Assembly (NCBI GenBank): GCA_011052255.1
Contig: DRJJ01000097.1
Location: forward strand, 1-12,192
Length of the DNA stretch: 12,192 nt
Origin: Gammaproteobacteria bacterium
GTDB taxonomy: Bacteria > Pseudomonadota > Gammaproteobacteria > DRJJ01
Direction of reading: 5' to 3'
Shown here: in pieces, positions 1 through 6,392 of the stretch
Numbering within the stretch: position 1 is the stretch's first letter
Layout: every line of letters starts with the position of its first letter
The notes under the pieces: generated by a model
Databases searched by the model: none
What the model saw: the letters and a program-made list of their open reading frames with translations, nothing else
Told to the model about the DNA's origin: nothing
Position numbers and translations under genes: made by a program

Positions 1-39
1 GTCCACCCCCTCGACCGGATTCGTGCGACCACGCTCCAT
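1..39 (-). CDS. Possible start of an unidentified gene (cut by window edge)
   Basis: Thirty bases beyond the citrate synthase stop codon an ATG (39-37) opens a frame reading MERGRTNPVEGVD up to the window edge with no stop. Upstream there is only a weak purine stretch (AGAGAG, about 14 bases before the ATG), so translation from here is uncertain. No terminator separates it from citrate synthase, so read-through transcription is plausible. Thirteen residues are too few to recognise a family, and this could equally be non-coding sequence. Confidence 0.22.
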   Translation of the reverse strand, partial: MERGRTNPVEGVD

Positions 40-68
40 ACTTGTACGAATGGCTCTCTAAAATACCA

Positions 69-1364
69 TTACCGTTTATCCATCTGTACATAATCACGCT
101 GTACCGGCCCAACATACAACTGCCGTGGCCGGCCGATACGCAGATTGTCTTCACCGATCATTTCCATCCATTGTGCTACCCAGCCTACGGTTCGTGCTAT
201 GGCAAACATCACGGTGAACATGCTGGTTGGGATACCCAGTGCCCTGTAGATCAGGCCGGAGTAAAAATCGACATTGGGATAAAGCTTGCGGGCAATGAAA
301 TAGTCATCACTCAGGGCAATCTCTTCCAGCCGTATGGCCAGTTCAAACAGTGGGTCGCTTTCATCGCCCATGTCTTTAAGAACCTCGTGACACATTTTTC
401 GAATAATGCGTGCGCGTGGATCATAGTTTTTGTACACCCGGTGACCGAAGCCCATTAACCGGAATGGGTCATTCTTGTCACGCGCCCGTGCCAGATATTC
501 CGGTATGTTTTTTACGTCTCCGATTTCTTCCAGCATGCTCAGCACTGCCTCATTGGCACCACCGTGGGCGGGCCCCCACAGTGCGGCTATCCCGGATGCG
601 ATGCAGGCAAAAGGATTGGCCTGTGAACTGCCGGCCAGGCGTACCGTTGAGGTGCTGGCGTTCTGTTCGTGATCAATATGGAGTAAAAAGATAAGATCCA
701 GTGCCTTTTCGGCAACGGGGTTGACGTGGTATTCCTCACACGGAACCGAAAACATCATCTTTAGCAGGTTACCGGTAAAGCTCAGGCTGTTGTCCGGGTA
801 TACCTGAGGTTCGCCGATGGTGTGTTTGTAGCTGGCTGCGGCAATACTGGGCATCTTCGCAATCATGCGGTAGGCGGCAATTTCACGGTGGCGCGGGTTG
901 GTGATGTCGGTTGAATCGTGGTAGAAGGCTGATAACGAACCCACTACTCCGACCATAATTGCCATCGGATGGGCATCATGATAAAAGCCACGAAAGAAAC
1001 TCTTCAGGCTCTCGTTGAGCATGCTGTGGTGGGTCATGATGTTGTGAAATTCTTCGAGCTGCTCAGGGCGGGGTAACTCACCGTACATCATTAGATAGCT
1101 TGTTTCGAGAAAGTTACTTTGTTCCGCCAGCTGTTCGATCGGGTAACCACGGTATTGAAGTATGCCCTCGTCACCGTCGATAAAGGTAATGGTGCTGTGG
1201 CAACTGGCGGTGGCAAGAAAGCCCGGGTCATAGGTAAAGTAGCCCATCTCACGGTGCAGGCGGCCGATGTCTATTACAGGTGGTCCCTGTGTCGGCCGCA
1301 GCACCGGTAATTCGATTTGTTTGCCGTTGGCAGGGTCGGTGAGTATCAGAAACTCCTGATCCAT
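69..1364 (-). CDS. gltA: Citrate synthase, type II (NADH-sensitive type)
   Basis: Condenses acetyl-CoA and oxaloacetate to citrate, the entry step of the TCA cycle, in the cytoplasm. The 431-residue product has the length of the hexameric E. coli enzyme. The catalytic triad is present: H267 in WGPAHGG, H308 in GFGHRVYKN and D366 in NVDFYSG, matching E. coli H264, H305 and D362. Residues that line the allosteric NADH site of the E. coli enzyme also appear kept by alignment (H113, Y148, R166, K170 and C209 in VPCEEY), so NADH inhibition is likely; this rests on remembered E. coli numbering. The ATG at 1364 has an AGGGAG ribosome site (1374-1379) nine bases upstream. It lies downstream of hipBA on the same strand across a 284-bp gap and probably has its own promoter. 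Nothing in it looks damaged. Confidence 0.97.
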   Translation of the reverse strand: MDQEFLILTDPANGKQIELPVLRPTQGPPVIDIGRLHREMGYFTYDPGFLATASCHSTITFIDGDEGILQYRGYPIEQLAEQSNFLETSYLMMYGELPRPEQLEEFHNIMTHHSMLNESLKSFFRGFYHDAHPMAIMVGVVGSLSAFYHDSTDITNPRHREIAAYRMIAKMPSIAAASYKHTIGEPQVYPDNSLSFTGNLLKMMFSVPCEEYHVNPVAEKALDLIFLLHIDHEQNASTSTVRLAGSSQANPFACIASGIAALWGPAHGGANEAVLSMLEEIGDVKNIPEYLARARDKNDPFRLMGFGHRVYKNYDPRARIIRKMCHEVLKDMGDESDPLFELAIRLEEIALSDDYFIARKLYPNVDFYSGLIYRALGIPTSMFTVMFAIARTVGWVAQWMEMIGEDNLRIGRPRQLYVGPVQRDYVQMDKR

Positions 1365-1648
1365 GATGGCTTTCTCCCTGGCATCGTTGCCGGTCGTAAA
1401 AGTAAATTAAGTTGAGCCGATAGTCTGCTTAGCGGCACACAGCCACGGCGTGGACGGATAACCCTGTGGTGAGTGCTGTCGTCGAGCCATGTAAATGCTG
1501 AACATGAAATACAGAATATCACTCAGCGCGCCTGATGTTCGACCGGAAGGTTATTGGGCTGATATACAGAAGTATAGATCTTCTTAATGACAAGGCAAGA
1601 TACTCACCGGAGAGTACGGTGAGCAGAATGCTGGCAGCTGTGCTGTTT
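1365..1648 (-). other. Intergenic region between hipA and gltA, with hairpin and possible gltA promoter
   Basis: No coding capacity is visible. On the minus strand, 26 bases after the hipA stop, there is a perfect 7-bp stem (CTCACCG 1603-1609 / CGGTGAG 1617-1623, 7-base loop). It lacks a following T-tract, so it is not a convincing intrinsic terminator. Just beyond it, TTGCCT (1598-1593) and TATACT (1576-1571) with a 16-base spacer form a fair sigma70 candidate for gltA. It would give a leader of about 200 bases. Both assignments are weak inferences. Confidence 0.35.
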
Positions 1649-3016
1649 TTACATTAAGCCGTTCAGTATATCCCGGACAAGGGTTGTAATCCGGATCAGG
1701 TTTTCCTGATTTTCCTTGGGCAGGGTTTGCAGTTGCCTGATCTGTTGCGGGTAGCTGGCTGTATGTTCGAGTACTTCACTGACAATAAGCCTTAATGTGT
1801 TGCGACTGAAGCCCATGTTTTTTGCCAGATGAACCAGGGCGGCTTCAAAACCGATCGGCTGATCCTTGTTATCCAGTTCACCATAGTTACCGAACGGCAT
1901 GACGCTGAGCATGTCGTGTCGGCTGTAGGCGCGCATCGGGGTAGGGTCATACACCGGTGAGAACAGGGTTTGACCATCGCGCTGGATCAGCGACAGGTTT
2001 TCCATATGCAGATCACCATTACCGGTAGCAAATGACATGATCAGGCGTTTAAGTAAATGATGTTTGGCTTCCTGTGGATCGGAAACAATAGGTATAGGTG
2101 AGCGTTCGATGACCCGGCCGATATCATCATAGTTGCTGCTGTAATGGTGGGTGACACGACTGTCACCGGTGGCCATCACGGAATACAGGCTTTCTGTGAA
2201 CAGTGGCTTGCCGTTCGGGTCGCGGTCATAGCGCTCAATCGCAATCACCGGCATAGCGTTGATCTCGGCAGTCCAGTAGCGTGGCACTTCAAAACCGGCC
2301 TCGGCATGTAACTGCAGGGTCAGCGCCTCGAGTTCGACGATGCCGGGGTAGGTCGGTTTTTCAAATTTCACGACGATGTCGGTACGATCCGCCACCGCAC
2401 AGCGGGTAGGCAGGGCAATGCGACCATCCCAGCCACTGTCGGGTATGGATAACAGCAATTTAGGTATGGCACCGCCGACGCTGGGTGTCGGGCCGAGTGC
2501 TTCAATCAGGGCCTCGGCACTGTTGTCGAACCAGGTCATGAAGTCCTTTAACGAGAAGCCAAGGTCTTCATTAATGGTAAACAGTTCCTGTGTACGTGTG
2601 TCGCTGTACCATTCGCTGGCCTGATCGTCATTTTCGAATACATCAATATGGCCAATACCACCATGACCGCCGGCCATCAGTATGGCCCAGTCGCTGTCGA
2701 AGCCCTGTTCGGGTGTTTTGTTCTGCTGTTGCAGCCAGGACAGAATAAGCTGGCGCTGGAAGTTGCCTTCACTGGTTGGTGGTATCAGGGTTTGAAGCTG
2801 GGGCAGCAGGTCAAAGTATTGAGAGCGTTTCCAGGTGATGGTGTTCTCGCCAATAAAGGTGGGGTCGTACAAAATACCGAGTCCGGGCAGGCCGTTGTCG
2901 AGATAGCTGCTGTCATAGGTGTAGCGGCATTCGGTATCGGTCACAACAAAACGGCCCATGCGTACAGGGGCGGTGCCGCTACGTGTCCAGACGACTGCTT
3001 CCCGATCGGTAGCCAT
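1649..3016 (-). CDS. hipA: HipA-family serine/threonine kinase toxin
   Basis: Toxin of a type II toxin-antitoxin module. In E. coli, HipA phosphorylates glutamyl-tRNA synthetase and thereby triggers the stringent response and persistence; the target here is not known. The 455 residues are close to the E. coli length (440). Visible features in order are an N-terminal HipA subdomain (about 1-110), a Gly-rich loop PSVGGAIPK (178-186) with S179 in the place of the autophosphorylated Ser150, a probable ATP-binding lysine K217 in VVKFEK, IERYDR (260-265), a catalytic loop GNGDLHMEN (332-340) with D335 and N340, and the metal-binding D357 in VYDPTP. All kinase residues are kept, so it is probably active. 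Only 3 bases separate it from the hipB stop, with a weak GGA ribosome site inside the hipB end, so translation is probably coupled. The loop GGAIPK differs from the E. coli AGAQEK form. Confidence 0.93.
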   Translation of the reverse strand: MATDREAVVWTRSGTAPVRMGRFVVTDTECRYTYDSSYLDNGLPGLGILYDPTFIGENTITWKRSQYFDLLPQLQTLIPPTSEGNFQRQLILSWLQQQNKTPEQGFDSDWAILMAGGHGGIGHIDVFENDDQASEWYSDTRTQELFTINEDLGFSLKDFMTWFDNSAEALIEALGPTPSVGGAIPKLLLSIPDSGWDGRIALPTRCAVADRTDIVVKFEKPTYPGIVELEALTLQLHAEAGFEVPRYWTAEINAMPVIAIERYDRDPNGKPLFTESLYSVMATGDSRVTHHYSSNYDDIGRVIERSPIPIVSDPQEAKHHLLKRLIMSFATGNGDLHMENLSLIQRDGQTLFSPVYDPTPMRAYSRHDMLSVMPFGNYGELDNKDQPIGFEAALVHLAKNMGFSRNTLRLIVSEVLEHTASYPQQIRQLQTLPKENQENLIRITTLVRDILNGLM

Positions 3017-3019
3017 GGG

Positions 3020-3274
3020 TTATTCCGGGTCGGTGAAAAGCGTTCGATCCAGTAACTTTTCAAGCACCGGATCATTGGGAGAGAGGCTGACGCGCAGCCC
3101 GACGACATTGGCCAGACGTTCCAGCGTGGACAGCCTGACGTCATCTGCCTGTTTGAGCTTGGACAGTGTGCTGGCGCTAAGACCTGCCTTTTGCACCAGG
3201 GTTTTCTGATCCATGCCGCGATCTTTACCGGCATCGACGATCTGATGAACAAGTGCAGCCAACAGGGTTTTCAT
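3020..3274 (-). CDS. hipB: HipB-like antitoxin, XRE-family DNA-binding protein
   Basis: Antitoxin and autorepressor partner of the HipA kinase encoded immediately downstream. The 84-residue product carries a Cro/C1-type helix-turn-helix: MDQKTLVQKAG, then LSASTLSKLKQ (recognition helix), then LSTLERLANVVGL, followed by a short charged tail (LEKLLDRTLFTDPE). An in-frame ATG exists at 3304, but the predicted transcription start falls at about 3302 and no ribosome site precedes that ATG. The ATG at 3274 has an AGG ten bases upstream and gives the usual HipB length, so I chose it. Gene order antitoxin-toxin and the 3-base spacing match classical hipBA operons. Promoter and candidate operators lie directly upstream. 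Binding to these operators is inferred, not shown. Confidence 0.88.
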   Translation of the reverse strand: MKTLLAALVHQIVDAGKDRGMDQKTLVQKAGLSASTLSKLKQADDVRLSTLERLANVVGLRVSLSPNDPVLEKLLDRTLFTDPE

Positions 3275-3281
3275 ATATAAA

Positions 3282-3400
3282 TTACCTAATAAAGTAAATA
3301 GCATATAAATTATAGACTATTTACCATTAATGGCAATTTATTAATTACTATATAAGGTAATAATGTGAAAAATACTGCAATAAATTACTTTATAAGGTAA
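3282..3400. promoter_or_regulatory. Cluster of four 16-bp near-palindromes, candidate HipB operators
   Basis: Read on the minus strand the sites are O4 TTACCTTATAAAGTAA (3400-3385), O3 TTACCTTATATAGTAA (3360-3345), O2 TTGCCATTAATGGTAA (3336-3321) and O1 TTACTTTATTAGGTAA (3297-3282). O1, O3 and O4 are clearly one family; O2 shares the outer arms but has a different core. Six or seven of eight arm positions pair in each. O2 covers the -35 box and O1 lies just downstream of the predicted transcription start. O3 and O4 are upstream, O4 ending 12 bp from the DUF2288 stop. Centres are spaced 40, 24 and 39 bp. The sequence differs from the E. coli HipB operator (TATCC-N8-GGATA), so the assignment is from position and symmetry. 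Confidence 0.65.
3309..3336 (-). promoter_or_regulatory. hipBA promoter (sigma70 type)
   Basis: On the minus strand, TTGCCA (3336-3331, 5 of 6 to the -35 consensus) and a perfect TATAAT (3314-3309) are separated by 16 bases. The predicted start is near 3302, giving a leader of about 28 bases to the hipB ATG at 3274. The -35 box lies inside one of the four palindromic sites, which is consistent with repression by HipB or HipBA. Confidence 0.72.
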
Positions 3401-3411
3401 TAATTGGTGGC

Positions 3412-3723
3412 TTATTCTGGCTCCGTCACCACCTGCACCAGCACCCACGGAGCGACTACCACCGTCCAGAACATCGGTTTATGTACTGACCAGTCCAGCG
3501 CATCGCTATCATTTGCGTTGCAGACCTTACCGTCATTCATCCAGGCCTCTATTTGCTGCTTGTTGTCCTGTACGAACGCAGCGCCGGCTTTGATCAGATC
3601 CATTGCCGGATCGACCTTGATGACAACACCTCGGGCAAAGTGTTTTTCCAGCTCCTGCCATTCCAGCTTACCGGTTTGTCCGTTTAGCACGCCACGCAGT
3701 TCTTCGTCTGTCAGTTTTTTCAT
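3412..3723 (-). CDS. DUF2288 family protein
   Basis: Small cytoplasmic protein of 103 residues of the DUF2288 family, whose function is not known. Recognised from the family pattern: an early LEWQELEKHFARG segment (about 19-31), VVIKVDPAMDLIKAGAAF in the middle, a short helix with QIEAWMNDGKV, and the terminal FWTVVVAPWVLVQ. It has no signal peptide or membrane segment. The ATG at 3723 is the only ATG after an in-frame TAA, but no Shine-Dalgarno sequence precedes it (ACTACCCT). It starts 53 bp after the SulP stop and no terminator is visible between them, so it may be the last gene of the cytochrome-SulP unit. No terminator is visible after it either, so transcripts could run through the hip operators. 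Confidence 0.78.
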   Translation of the reverse strand: MKKLTDEELRGVLNGQTGKLEWQELEKHFARGVVIKVDPAMDLIKAGAAFVQDNKQQIEAWMNDGKVCNANDSDALDWSVHKPMFWTVVVAPWVLVQVVTEPE

Positions 3724-3776
3724 AGGGTAGTGGTGCGTCTCATACGGGTTGATGGTTTAAGCGGATCGAGCAGTCA

Positions 3777-5444
3777 TTATGAGGTTTCTATGCCCAGCAG
3801 TTGTGCAGCTTGTTGCAGTGCTGCATGTCGGCTTGCGTGCAGATTTTGTTGATTGAGTTTATCCAGGATGCCCTGTTGCTGTAAAAGATCAATCACAGCA
3901 GGGCGGGCGCCTGTGAGCATAACGGTGCGTTTGGCATGCAGTGAATCAGAGACCATATCGTCGATAGCGCGCGATGAGGTGAAATCGATAGATGGCACAT
4001 CGCTCAGATCAATGATCATGATCTCATGGCTGTTGAAAGTAGAGGCATGCACAGCCATTTCTTTCGCAGCACCAAAACTCAGTGGACCTTCAATGTGAAA
4101 TAACAGGATACGACCGGCCGCTTTTTTTAATATTCTGGCATCTTCTTCCGCTAGTGGATGCTCAGGACTGGGCTCGGTAATCGCGGTGATACTTTTTAGC
4201 TGCATCTCGGTCATGCGTTGCAGAAACAGAAAGCTGGCCATGATCATGCCTATTGCGACAGCGGTAATCAGGTCAATAAAGACGGTGATAAACAAAACCG
4301 TGAACATGATAACCATACCGGATCGGGGCGCTGTTTTAATGCGCTTAAGGTAATCCCAGTCAATGATGTCGGTACCGACCTTGATCAGGATGCCCGCCAG
4401 TACGGCGTGGGGAATATACTTTGCAAAACTGCCTGCGCCGAGCACGATGGCGAGCAGTATCAGCGCATGCAGCGCACCGGACAGCGGTGTCTGGCCTCCT
4501 GCGCGCACATTGACTACGGTGCGCATGGTGGCGCCAGCGCCGGGCAGGCCGCCGAATATACCGGCCAGCGTATTACCAATACCCTGGCCGATCAGTTCAC
4601 GATCTGATTTATGATGTGTGCGGGTGATGTTGTCTGCCACCAGTGAGGTGAGTAGTGAATCAATGGTACCGAGCATGGCCAGGGTCAGGGCGGATTCGAT
4701 CATGTCAATGATCAGGTTCCAGTCGGCAATAAAAATCGGCATTTGTGGTGCGGGTAAACCGGTTGGAACTTTCCCCAGTATGCTCACTGCCTGTTCAGGC
4801 AATAGCAGTAGCATTGCAGCAGTGCCCACCACCAGCGCAACCAGTGGTGACGGAATCAGGCGGTTGATTGGTTTGGGCAGTGCATAAACGATCACCAGAG
4901 AGAGTCCACCCAGAAATAATGCATAGCTATTCGGTGTGCTGATAAATTCAGGCAATGCCTGCACGGCAGCCAATGGACCACTGGCCGCATGGTGTCCGAG
5001 TAGCGGCCCCAGTTGTAACAGGATGATAATAACGCCAATGCCACTCATGAAACCGGAGGTGACCGGATGCGGTACCAGGTTGATGTATTTTCCGATGCGG
5101 AACACGCCGAACAGAATCTGGAACAGCCCACCCATCATCACCACGGTAAAGGCAAGCGCTGCACCATGGGCCGGGTCTTGTGGGAACATGGCGGTGTACT
5201 GAGTGAAAATAGCCGCCATGATCACCGTCATGGGGCCGGTAGGGCCAGATACCTGAGCGGGTGTGCCACCAAATACAGCAGCAAAAAAACCGACGAAAAT
5301 AGCACCGTAGACACCGGCGATTGGGCCTGCGCCTGAAGACACACCAAAAGCGAGTGCCAGAGGTAGTGCAACAACGGCGGCAGTCAGGCCGCCATAGATA
5401 TCGCCGCGTATATTATTAAAGTGCAGACCGTTTACATACCGCAT
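3777..5444 (-). CDS. SulP-family anion transporter with STAS domain, BicA-like
   Basis: Inner-membrane anion carrier. The 555 residues have the SulP layout: a hydrophobic transport domain (about 12-410, many membrane segments) and a C-terminal cytoplasmic STAS domain (about 445-540, with DLSDVPSIDFTSSRA). The N-terminus, HFNNIRGDIYGGLTAAVVAL, together with the SGPTGPMT segment (66-73), resembles the cyanobacterial Na+-dependent bicarbonate transporter BicA closely as I recall it. GTIDSLLTS (259-267, with D262) and GGLPGAGATMRT (298-309) are the other conserved core segments. Substrate could be bicarbonate or sulfate; bicarbonate is favoured on resemblance only. The frame extends to a TTG at 5513, but the ATG at 5444 has GGA six bases upstream and matches the BicA N-terminus, so I place the start there. 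It follows the cytochrome gene by 108 bp without a terminator. Confidence 0.88.
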   Translation of the reverse strand: MRYVNGLHFNNIRGDIYGGLTAAVVALPLALAFGVSSGAGPIAGVYGAIFVGFFAAVFGGTPAQVSGPTGPMTVIMAAIFTQYTAMFPQDPAHGAALAFTVVMMGGLFQILFGVFRIGKYINLVPHPVTSGFMSGIGVIIILLQLGPLLGHHAASGPLAAVQALPEFISTPNSYALFLGGLSLVIVYALPKPINRLIPSPLVALVVGTAAMLLLLPEQAVSILGKVPTGLPAPQMPIFIADWNLIIDMIESALTLAMLGTIDSLLTSLVADNITRTHHKSDRELIGQGIGNTLAGIFGGLPGAGATMRTVVNVRAGGQTPLSGALHALILLAIVLGAGSFAKYIPHAVLAGILIKVGTDIIDWDYLKRIKTAPRSGMVIMFTVLFITVFIDLITAVAIGMIMASFLFLQRMTEMQLKSITAITEPSPEHPLAEEDARILKKAAGRILLFHIEGPLSFGAAKEMAVHASTFNSHEIMIIDLSDVPSIDFTSSRAIDDMVSDSLHAKRTVMLTGARPAVIDLLQQQGILDKLNQQNLHASRHAALQQAAQLLGIETS

Positions 5445-5552
5445 GTGGTTTCCGTCAGAACTATCTGTATCGTTACCCGCACCGTAGGCGTAGCCTGCGT
5501 ATGTTACAGGCAAAATGCCCGCTAGTGAAACATGATTACGGGTTTGTGCAGA

Positions 5553-6035
5553 TCAGCGTTTGATCAGACCACTGCGTGTAAGCCATGCCTGATAGATCTG
5601 TTCTGTCCACAGGGTTTGCACCCAGGCGAGTATGGCATCAATTTCCTGCGGCTTTAATTTGTCGGCAAAGCCCGGCATTTGTCCACCGAGTCTGACTCCT
5701 CCTTCACGTACTGTCTTACGCAGCAAGTTCAGGGAATGGTGCCATGCGTGCGCAGTACCATTTAAAGGGGGTGGCGGGTACATACCATTGCTGCCAGGTT
5801 TTTTCCAGTCAGGTATCGACTGTGCGTTGCTGCCGTGACAGGTAGAGCAATGCAGCTGGAACAAATGCTTGCCTGCTGCGACCTGTTCTTCGGTGTACCA
5901 GCGCCCGGGAATAGAAGTAGCAGGAGTAACGGTGGATGTTGATGGTTGTTCCGTTGTGGAATCCGTATCGTTGCTGCAGGCGTTTACTGCCAGCAAGGTG
6001 GCTAGCGGTAATATCAGCTTATAAAACGGGTGCAT
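5553..6035 (-). CDS. Lipoprotein mono-haem c-type cytochrome
   Basis: Periplasm-facing electron carrier of 160 residues. The N-terminus is a lipoprotein signal (MHPFYKLILPLATLLAVNAC) with the lipidated cysteine probably C20; Asn at -2 of the lipobox is slightly unusual. A Ser/Thr-rich linker (21-42) follows. The single haem site is CSTCH (63-67), and M120 in GGQMPGF is the likely sixth ligand, so this is a class I cytochrome c. The MYPPPPLNGTAHAWHHS segment (85-101) between them is a conserved surface loop in related cytochromes. C-terminal helices (DAILAWVQTLW) close the fold. The ATG at 6035 has a clear GGAG (6044-6047) eight bases upstream. Its electron partner is not encoded here. It heads a minus-strand run with the SulP and DUF2288 genes; a functional link with the transporter is unproven. 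Confidence 0.92.
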   Translation of the reverse strand: MHPFYKLILPLATLLAVNACSNDTDSTTEQPSTSTVTPATSIPGRWYTEEQVAAGKHLFQLHCSTCHGSNAQSIPDWKKPGSNGMYPPPPLNGTAHAWHHSLNLLRKTVREGGVRLGGQMPGFADKLKPQEIDAILAWVQTLWTEQIYQAWLTRSGLIKR

Positions 6036-6253
6036 GAATTTATCTCCATATTCTTTTTAGTAAGGTGTGATCCGGCTGCCTGCTGGATACTGATCCTGAG
6101 TGACGCTTTTTACTGTATCACGTAGCTTGAGCGGGGTGCTTACGATACCCACCTCATAATAATGGAAAATACCAAAAATCAATAACTTATGGTATAGATG
6201 GAGCCTGAGCTGAAAAAAAATGGCACATATTCAAAAAATATTCACATTTGTAC

Positions 6254-6282
6254 TTGCTTATTCATTAGTAATTGCTTATATT
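6254..6282 (+). promoter_or_regulatory. Candidate promoter of the Gly/Asn-rich protein gene
   Basis: TTGCTT (6254-6259, 3 of 6) and TATATT (6277-6282, 5 of 6) with the ideal 17-base spacer, in an A+T-rich setting. The predicted start near 6289 gives a leader of about 104 bases before the ATG at 6393. The weak -35 box makes this a moderate call. Confidence 0.45.
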
Positions 6283-6299
6283 CTCATTCACTGTTGAAC

Positions 6300-6347
6300 G
6301 GGCGGTTATCAAGTCACTAACTGACTGGATGAATTAGCTACCCGCCC
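6300..6347 (+). promoter_or_regulatory. Inverted repeat in the probable 5' leader
   Basis: GGGCGG (6300-6305) pairs with CCGCCC (6342-6347), and TA two bases inside each arm can extend the stem past one mismatch. Nested inside is a perfect 5-bp hairpin AGTCA/TGACT (6312-6316 / 6322-6326) with a 5-base loop. Placed between the predicted transcription start and the AGGAG site, it could stabilise the mRNA or act in regulation. No known riboswitch is recognised. Confidence 0.4.
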
Positions 6348-6392
6348 AGTATACATAACACAAATTTTAATTTTAATTATCAGGAGATAATT

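Larger units (their letters stand above)
6036..6392. other. Divergent intergenic region between cytochrome gene and Gly/Asn-rich gene
   Basis: A 357-bp A+T-rich stretch without a supportable gene. It must hold the start signals for both flanking genes. On the minus strand the best cytochrome candidate is poor: TTGATT (6182-6177) and TATTAT (6161-6156) with a short 15-base spacer. A 6-bp dyad, ATACCA (6169-6174) / TGGTAT (6190-6195), spans that -35 box and could be a regulator site. The plus-strand promoter and leader hairpin are listed separately. The only plus-strand frame (about 40 codons from an ATG near 6198) has no ribosome site and is not credible. Confidence 0.5.

Noticed and set aside
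42..458. Plus-strand frames over the citrate synthase gene
   Set aside because: They lie wholly within gltA in antisense and have no family signature.
1636..1650. CAGC-TGT-GCTG followed by TTTTT on the plus strand as a terminator
   Set aside because: The stem is only four pairs and there is no plus-strand gene upstream to terminate.
3275..3304. Upstream ATG giving a 94-residue HipB
   Set aside because: The predicted transcription start is at about this position, no ribosome site precedes it, and an operator would lie inside the coding region.
5445..5513. 23-residue N-terminal extension of the SulP protein from a TTG start
   Set aside because: The TTG start lacks a good ribosome site, the extension is not seen in BicA-type proteins, and the ATG at 5444 has GGA six bases upstream.
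6198..6320. Plus-strand frame of about 40 codons in the divergent intergenic region
   Set aside because: No ribosome site; the region overlaps the probable promoter and leader hairpin, and the composition reflects A+T-rich DNA.
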